The notes under the pieces: model-generated | Databases searched by the model: none | Seen by the model: only the letters and a program-made list of their open reading frames with translations | What the model was told of the DNA's origin: nothing | Program-made: the position numbers and the translations under genes | Assembly: GCA_018222805.1 (NCBI GenBank) | Contig: JAAEZQ010000030.1 | Location: 1-40,725, forward strand | DNA from: Vibrionaceae bacterium | GTDB taxonomy: Bacteria > Pseudomonadota > Gammaproteobacteria > Enterobacterales > Vibrionaceae | Direction: 5' to 3' | Length of the DNA stretch: 40,725 bases | In this document: positions 36,873 to 40,725 of the stretch, one piece after another | Position numbering within the stretch: the first letter of the stretch is position 1 | Layout of the letters: each line of letters opens with the position of its first letter

Positions 36873-37833
36873 TTTTATAAAACCTTACCATTCGTTCACT
36901 TAAAAACATAAGAATAATAATCTTAATTCCAAAGACCGCTCTAGGTGAATGTCTAAAGACTTTTTTTATGGTGGACAATTTTGATTTATATTCATAGCCA
37001 CCAACGAGCGACATCATGTATATAGTATCCACTAAAATTGATTTTAGATAGCAGTCAAAAGATTTTTCAGGGAGACAACTAACAACTTCTTTTCGAACAT
37101 TTAACAACTCATCCAGTATAATCAAAAAACTGTCACTATTTCTTCTAGAGTAATTTTTTGTCGTTGTTGAATTTGGTCTCAAGCGTCGGTTATAAAGAGA
37201 GTCTTCTATTAGTCTAACATTTTTACACTTTGACAGAGCAATAGTTGTAAAAAGGTTATCCTCATATATTACCCCTTCCTTGAACCTTACGTCATTTACA
37301 ATAGATTTCTTACATATATAATGGCAAGGCTGAACAAAATATTTACCTTGTTCTATAGATTTTTTAAATAATTCATATGAGGTCACTAGTTCCTGATCTA
37401 TAGTCGGCCTTCTATAGTTCAACTTTTCCACCATAGAATTACTGTCTTGAAAACTGCCATCAATAAATGCATCACCATTGAATGCGAGCATATCAATATC
37501 CGGCAAAGTTAACAAGTTTTCAACTACCGTCGGTATCGCTCCGCTAGCTAAATAGTCATCTGAATCTATAAACCATATGTATTTACCAGCACTTTCATCT
37601 ATACCTTTATTTCTTGCGGAAGATTGTCCTGCGTTCGCCTGACTAAATACCTTCAAATTTTTATATAGCTTGGTAAACTTCTCACATTCAACTAAAGTTT
37701 TGTCCGAAGAACCATCGTCTACTACTATGACTTCAATAATTTTTTCTACAAATTCATTCTCTAAGATTGACCTTAAACAATCTGCTATATACTTCTCAAC
37801 GTTGTAAGCTGGAATCACAATTGAAATCAGCAT
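36853..37833 (-). CDS. GT2-family glycosyltransferase
   Basis: 326-residue inverting GT-A enzyme. Starts MLISIVIPAYNVEKYIADCL, with VIVVDDGSSDKT (first aspartate) and the DXD motif in WFIDSDDYLASG, then the acceptor region with VIYEDNLFTT. A longer frame begins 12 codons upstream, but the start at 37833 fits the family and has AGGAGG upstream. Its start lies inside the 3' end of wzy (38-base overlap), and the spacer between AGGAGG and ATG is a run of AAT triplets. Confidence 0.88.
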   Translation of the reverse strand: MLISIVIPAYNVEKYIADCLRSILENEFVEKIIEVIVVDDGSSDKTLVECEKFTKLYKNLKVFSQANAGQSSARNKGIDESAGKYIWFIDSDDYLASGAIPTVVENLLTLPDIDMLAFNGDAFIDGSFQDSNSMVEKLNYRRPTIDQELVTSYELFKKSIEQGKYFVQPCHYICKKSIVNDVRFKEGVIYEDNLFTTIALSKCKNVRLIEDSLYNRRLRPNSTTTKNYSRRNSDSFLIILDELLNVRKEVVSCLPEKSFDCYLKSILVDTIYMMSLVGGYEYKSKLSTIKKVFRHSPRAVFGIKIIILMFLSERMVRFYKNAKNQF

Positions 37834-39019
37834 TATTATTATTCCTCCTAACGAGAACATCCAAAACAATAAAAACTAGTAGGAAATAGATATATTTATA
37901 CTTTGTCCCAAAGTAATACGAATAAAACATCATCAGGTAACAAAAATATACATATGCGATGACGAATACTTTTGCAAGGCTAACATTACGCTTGCAATAC
38001 TCTGTCAATAGCATTGTCCCAAAATAAAAAAACATGACGCCCAGCATTGTGAAATACGAAAGCATATATGGTATGCCAGTCAGCATATTGAATTTATTAT
38101 TGAGATGAAAATCTACCTCTGGAAGTACTCGTGGTAGATCTACGTTCAACGTTATGAAACCTATTATTCCATCAAATGGGTATCCTAGAAAAAATAAGCT
38201 ATCTTCAATGTAGTAGAAAAAATTAAGGTAATTTGGAGTGAGGTATTTAGTGAATGCAAATAGATCATAAGAACCCCCGCCCCCTCTGATATAGAATGAG
38301 AATGCAGAAAAGAACAAAATAAATGTCATTATCATCATACCAAGATAAAGCTTAACTTTTGATGACAATCCACCACTTAATGCAACGTAAGAAAAGAATG
38401 TAAAAAATAGCGCATCAAATACAGTGAATTTTATTCCATGAAGCCCAGATTCCAATACCATAACCAACATAATTAATAGGTTTATCTTACTCCAACCAAA
38501 TAGCTTTCCTTTAATGACAATAAGAACAAGCACTACAACGTGCAGAAAATAAACATAGTTTACTATCCAATATTTACCAAAACTAAGTTCATATTGTCGA
38601 GCATTGGTTGCCATGAGTGCCAAGTTAAATCCAACATTACTTAAATTTATTAATAATGCGAACAAGGTTAAAAGCGTTAAAATGTAAATTGATATTTGGA
38701 TTTTTCTTGGGCTATACTTATTTCTCAAGGTATCTAAGCTTATTACACTCTCATTTTTAACAATCGAACGAAAAAGTATAAATGATATGGAGTAGCTTAC
38801 AAATACCCACATAACAACAGCATATGTTTTTTCCGTTAGTTCAAATTGATTGAAGTCAACATATTGATCATAGTAAATCGAAAATCTTACTGTTGTTAAA
38901 CACATAAATGCTATTGCAGGTACAGACAAGTAGAAGTAGGTTTTTCCTCTTGAACCATCCATAATAAAAGCAAACCATGCACAAAAAGAGCAAAATGCTA
39001 TTAACAGTAAGTTTTCCAT
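37796..39019 (-). CDS. Wzy-type O-antigen/capsule polymerase
   Basis: 407-residue membrane protein with about ten to twelve hydrophobic helices and one larger loop in the second half (residues about 240-310, including YIRGGGGSYDLFAFTKYL), the layout of Wzy polymerases and O-antigen-ligase-like proteins. Sequence similarity is low, as always for Wzy, so the call rests on topology, its place next to glycosyltransferases and Wzx, and its length. The C-terminus RRNNNNAD is encoded by AGGAGG followed by four AAT triplets, which also form the ribosome site of the next gene. Confidence 0.75.
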   Translation of the reverse strand: MENLLLIAFCSFCAWFAFIMDGSRGKTYFYLSVPAIAFMCLTTVRFSIYYDQYVDFNQFELTEKTYAVVMWVFVSYSISFILFRSIVKNESVISLDTLRNKYSPRKIQISIYILTLLTLFALLINLSNVGFNLALMATNARQYELSFGKYWIVNYVYFLHVVVLVLIVIKGKLFGWSKINLLIMLVMVLESGLHGIKFTVFDALFFTFFSYVALSGGLSSKVKLYLGMMIMTFILFFSAFSFYIRGGGGSYDLFAFTKYLTPNYLNFFYYIEDSLFFLGYPFDGIIGFITLNVDLPRVLPEVDFHLNNKFNMLTGIPYMLSYFTMLGVMFFYFGTMLLTEYCKRNVSLAKVFVIAYVYFCYLMMFYSYYFGTKYKYIYFLLVFIVLDVLVRRNNNNADFNCDSSLQR

Positions 39020-40153
39020 TTTTTTATAGCCTGTAAATAAGTCTGTGTAACTATCAGGGTTACATATATTTAGTTAGTCTTTCTTCGAAAATAGTCATAT
39101 AGCGTTTTCGGCCTGTCGCCAGCAGTGGAAATCCATTGATTTTCCAGCCAATAAGGACTTATGAGCACATTTGCTTAAGCACTCTTTACCAATCTCGCAT
39201 TTCGCGCTGTATTGTTAAATACTCGCTCTAAAACTGGTGTCATTTTTAAAAAAAGCTCAAACGAACTGCTTTGCAAGACTACCAGAGTAAAGTATAAGTT
39301 TATACTCGGTACATGCGCGCACCCCGCGCACCCTAAGATTTTTAGAGTCATGACGGTGCGTTGTGAATAACAATAGATGGCTATTCTAAATGGATACATT
39401 TATAAGAATCACAGAGGGTAATTGAAGATTGGCTATTACTTCCATTAACCGAAATTCCAATTTGTAAGATGTTACAGAACTTGCCGTTGTCGACAAACCA
39501 CGTTAGCTCTCAATCGACTTAGTGAGCTATACGAGCTACTTGATTTCTGAATGTTATATAATTAAATGGTATAACGTTGATTAAGAGGATATAAGAAACA
39601 CCAACGTTATGTCTATGTATGAATATTAATAATTATACTCTATCATTTAAGACGCTAGTGCTCCTGACAAAGGTGGGTGGCAGATGTTACTTATTATCTG
39701 GAAATTAACAAAACTGGCTTTATCTGGGCGTCGCTACCGATCTATTCACACGCAAGATTATCGGTTTTAGTGAAGCCAACATTAGCAAAAGATATTGTTC
39801 TCTATCCCTTACTCAGGGATGTATGGTAATGTAGGCTAGAGGGAAATATTATTATACATTCAGATTAAGACACACATGCCAGTGTAGAGCCTAACTAGCA
39901 AAAATATCATGCCGCACTTGGCTAACAGAGAATAAGTAAAATTTAACCACATGACCGTGGATATTATCATTTTTTATTCGCATTTAACTAAGCATTTATC
40001 CAAACATATTAAAAAAATCGTCTCAGACATTTTTATTCACTAAGACACTTTTAATTCACTTTGAGACAGTCTTATCAACTTATCTCTTTGTAATTCTTTG
40101 TTTTGTTTAAGTTAGCCTGACCCGCCCCAATACTTCTCCCGAAATAGGGTAGC
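39020..40153. other. Gene-free 1.1-kb region between wzy and wzz
   Basis: No intact gene. It contains the IS3-type transposase relic at 39671-39786, a 9-bp inverted repeat ATAACGTTG (39571-39579) with CAACGTTAT (39602-39610), and a TGGAAATC/GATTTTCCA near-palindrome around 39126-39146. A promoter for the minus-strand glycan genes is expected here but I cannot name one with confidence. No ops/JUMPstart element for RfaH was seen. Confidence 0.5.
39671..39786 (+). pseudogene. IS3-family transposase (OrfB) fragment
   Basis: Translation gives RWVADVTYYLEINKTG in one frame and, after a shift, WLYLGVATDLFTRKIIGF in another. These are the regions around the first and second catalytic aspartates of IS3-family DDE transposases. 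The fragment is short, frameshifted and has no neighbouring ends, so it is a relic of an old insertion in this intergenic space. Confidence 0.7.
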
Positions 40154-40725
40154 CTAGGCTCTGGATGCAAGATCCTCTATATCTTCATCTTTTCGAAACG
40201 CAAATCGAACTAACACGATTGCGACACCTAGCATGCCGCCAAGTAACGTACCTAATACACAGATAAGTGCTCGTTTAGGGCTATCCTTTAACTCGGGAAC
40301 CACAGCAGGATCAACCGTCTTGAAAACAAACTCTTCTTGAACTTCTGCCAGCATTAAGCTCTTAGTTTGTTCCTCTATTAGCTTATAAAAGGTACTTTGC
40401 ATATCGGCTACAGCAGTTTTCTGTAGTTGGGTATTTAGATAATCTAAGTTTTGTGAAGTTTCTGCAATAGTACGTGCACGCATCACTTTATTGATATCTT
40501 CAATCAGCCAATTAACCCATTGCTGAGCAATATACGGAGAGTAATGCTTAACCGATACTGTATATAAGCCACTTTCTTTGTCTTGGTTTACGCTTAAGAT
40601 GTCTTTCTTAAACACTTCAAATGCTTCTTGCGCTGTTGGCTTAGAGCCGCGAAGACCTTTGGGTTCGCGCAACCACTCACCAGTACTCTGGTCATACATT
40701 TCTTCATCTAAAACTAGTTGGTTGG
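40154..40725 (-). CDS. wzz: Wzz-family chain-length determinant, partial (5' part outside window)
   Basis: 190 C-terminal codons of a polysaccharide co-polymerase. They include the periplasmic coiled-coil region (ARTIAETSQNLDYLNTQLQ), the proline-glycine segment PAVVPELKDSPKRALI and the second membrane helix VLGTLLGGMLGVAIVLVRFAF, then a short cytoplasmic tail RKDEDIEDLASRA. The N-terminal membrane helix is beyond base 40725. With Wzy and Wzx it would set chain length of the surface glycan. No kinase domain follows, so it is of the Wzz rather than Wzc type. Confidence 0.88.
   Translation of the reverse strand, partial: NQLVLDEEMYDQSTGEWLREPKGLRGSKPTAQEAFEVFKKDILSVNQDKESGLYTVSVKHYSPYIAQQWVNWLIEDINKVMRARTIAETSQNLDYLNTQLQKTAVADMQSTFYKLIEEQTKSLMLAEVQEEFVFKTVDPAVVPELKDSPKRALICVLGTLLGGMLGVAIVLVRFAFRKDEDIEDLASRA

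Noticed and set aside
39719..39735. ops-like element for RfaH (CGGTAGCGACG on the minus strand)
   Set aside because: It differs from the ops core and lies within the IS3 relic's codons; no JUMPstart context is present.

Overview
The window looks like a chromosomal segment of a marine Vibrio, most like the V. parahaemolyticus / Harveyi clade. Three things suggest this: the S10 ribosomal operon head followed by rpmE-priA-cytR-ftsN-hslVU-menA-rraA-zapB-glpX-tpiA, the typical Vibrio protein sequences of these genes, and the arrival at a surface-polysaccharide locus just past an rjg-type metallo-hydrolase gene. No species-level search was possible.

Layout. (1) 1-2975, minus strand: start of the S10 ribosomal operon (rpsJ, rplC, rplD, rplW, rplB; rplB runs off the left edge), with a promoter and a structured leader. 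(2) 3083-16666: housekeeping genes for ribosome (rpmE), replication restart (priA), nucleoside regulation (cytR), division (ftsN, zapB), proteolysis (hslVU), menaquinone (menA), RNase E control (rraA), gluconeogenesis/glycolysis (glpX, tpiA), and several small poorly known genes. A family of CTAG-rich palindromes sits at the 3' ends of genes in the 7.9-18.4 kb stretch. (3) 16821-21737: rjg-like beta-CASP hydrolase, then galU and ugd (minus) and wecA (plus); this looks like the conserved edge of the O/K-antigen locus. (4) 21738-26238: a scrapyard of foreign or decaying DNA: a palindrome-rich patch, a truncated tyrosine integrase joined in frame to an unknown 207-residue protein, a lipoprotein gene broken by a frameshift and a stop, and smaller remnants. 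(5) 26239-28434: a second, diverged galU-ugd pair. (6) 28477-29516: an intact IS5-family (IS903-like) element with a perfect 9-bp target duplication. (7) 29641-39019, minus strand, visibly AT-rich: an O-antigen/capsule cluster with acetyltransferase, polysaccharide deacetylase, three GT4 and one GT2 glycosyltransferases, a Wzx flippase and a Wzy polymerase. (8) 39020-40153: 1.1 kb without intact genes but with an IS3-family transposase relic. (9) 40154-40725: a Wzz chain-length regulator cut by the right edge.

How the polysaccharide genes fit together (inference from families): WecA would start repeat units on undecaprenyl phosphate with a HexNAc-1-phosphate; GalU and Ugd supply UDP-glucose and UDP-glucuronate; the four glycosyltransferases extend the unit; the acetyltransferase and deacetylase may decorate it; Wzx flips it, Wzy polymerises it and Wzz sets chain length. 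The cluster is a Wzx/Wzy-dependent surface glycan locus whose product cannot be read from sequence alone.

No tRNA, rRNA or CRISPR array was seen. The most notable signals are the 3'-end CTAG palindrome family, a triplet repeat that sits both in the wzy reading frame and in the ribosome-binding spacer of the next gene, the integrase chimera beside a palindrome cluster, and the twice-broken lipoprotein gene.
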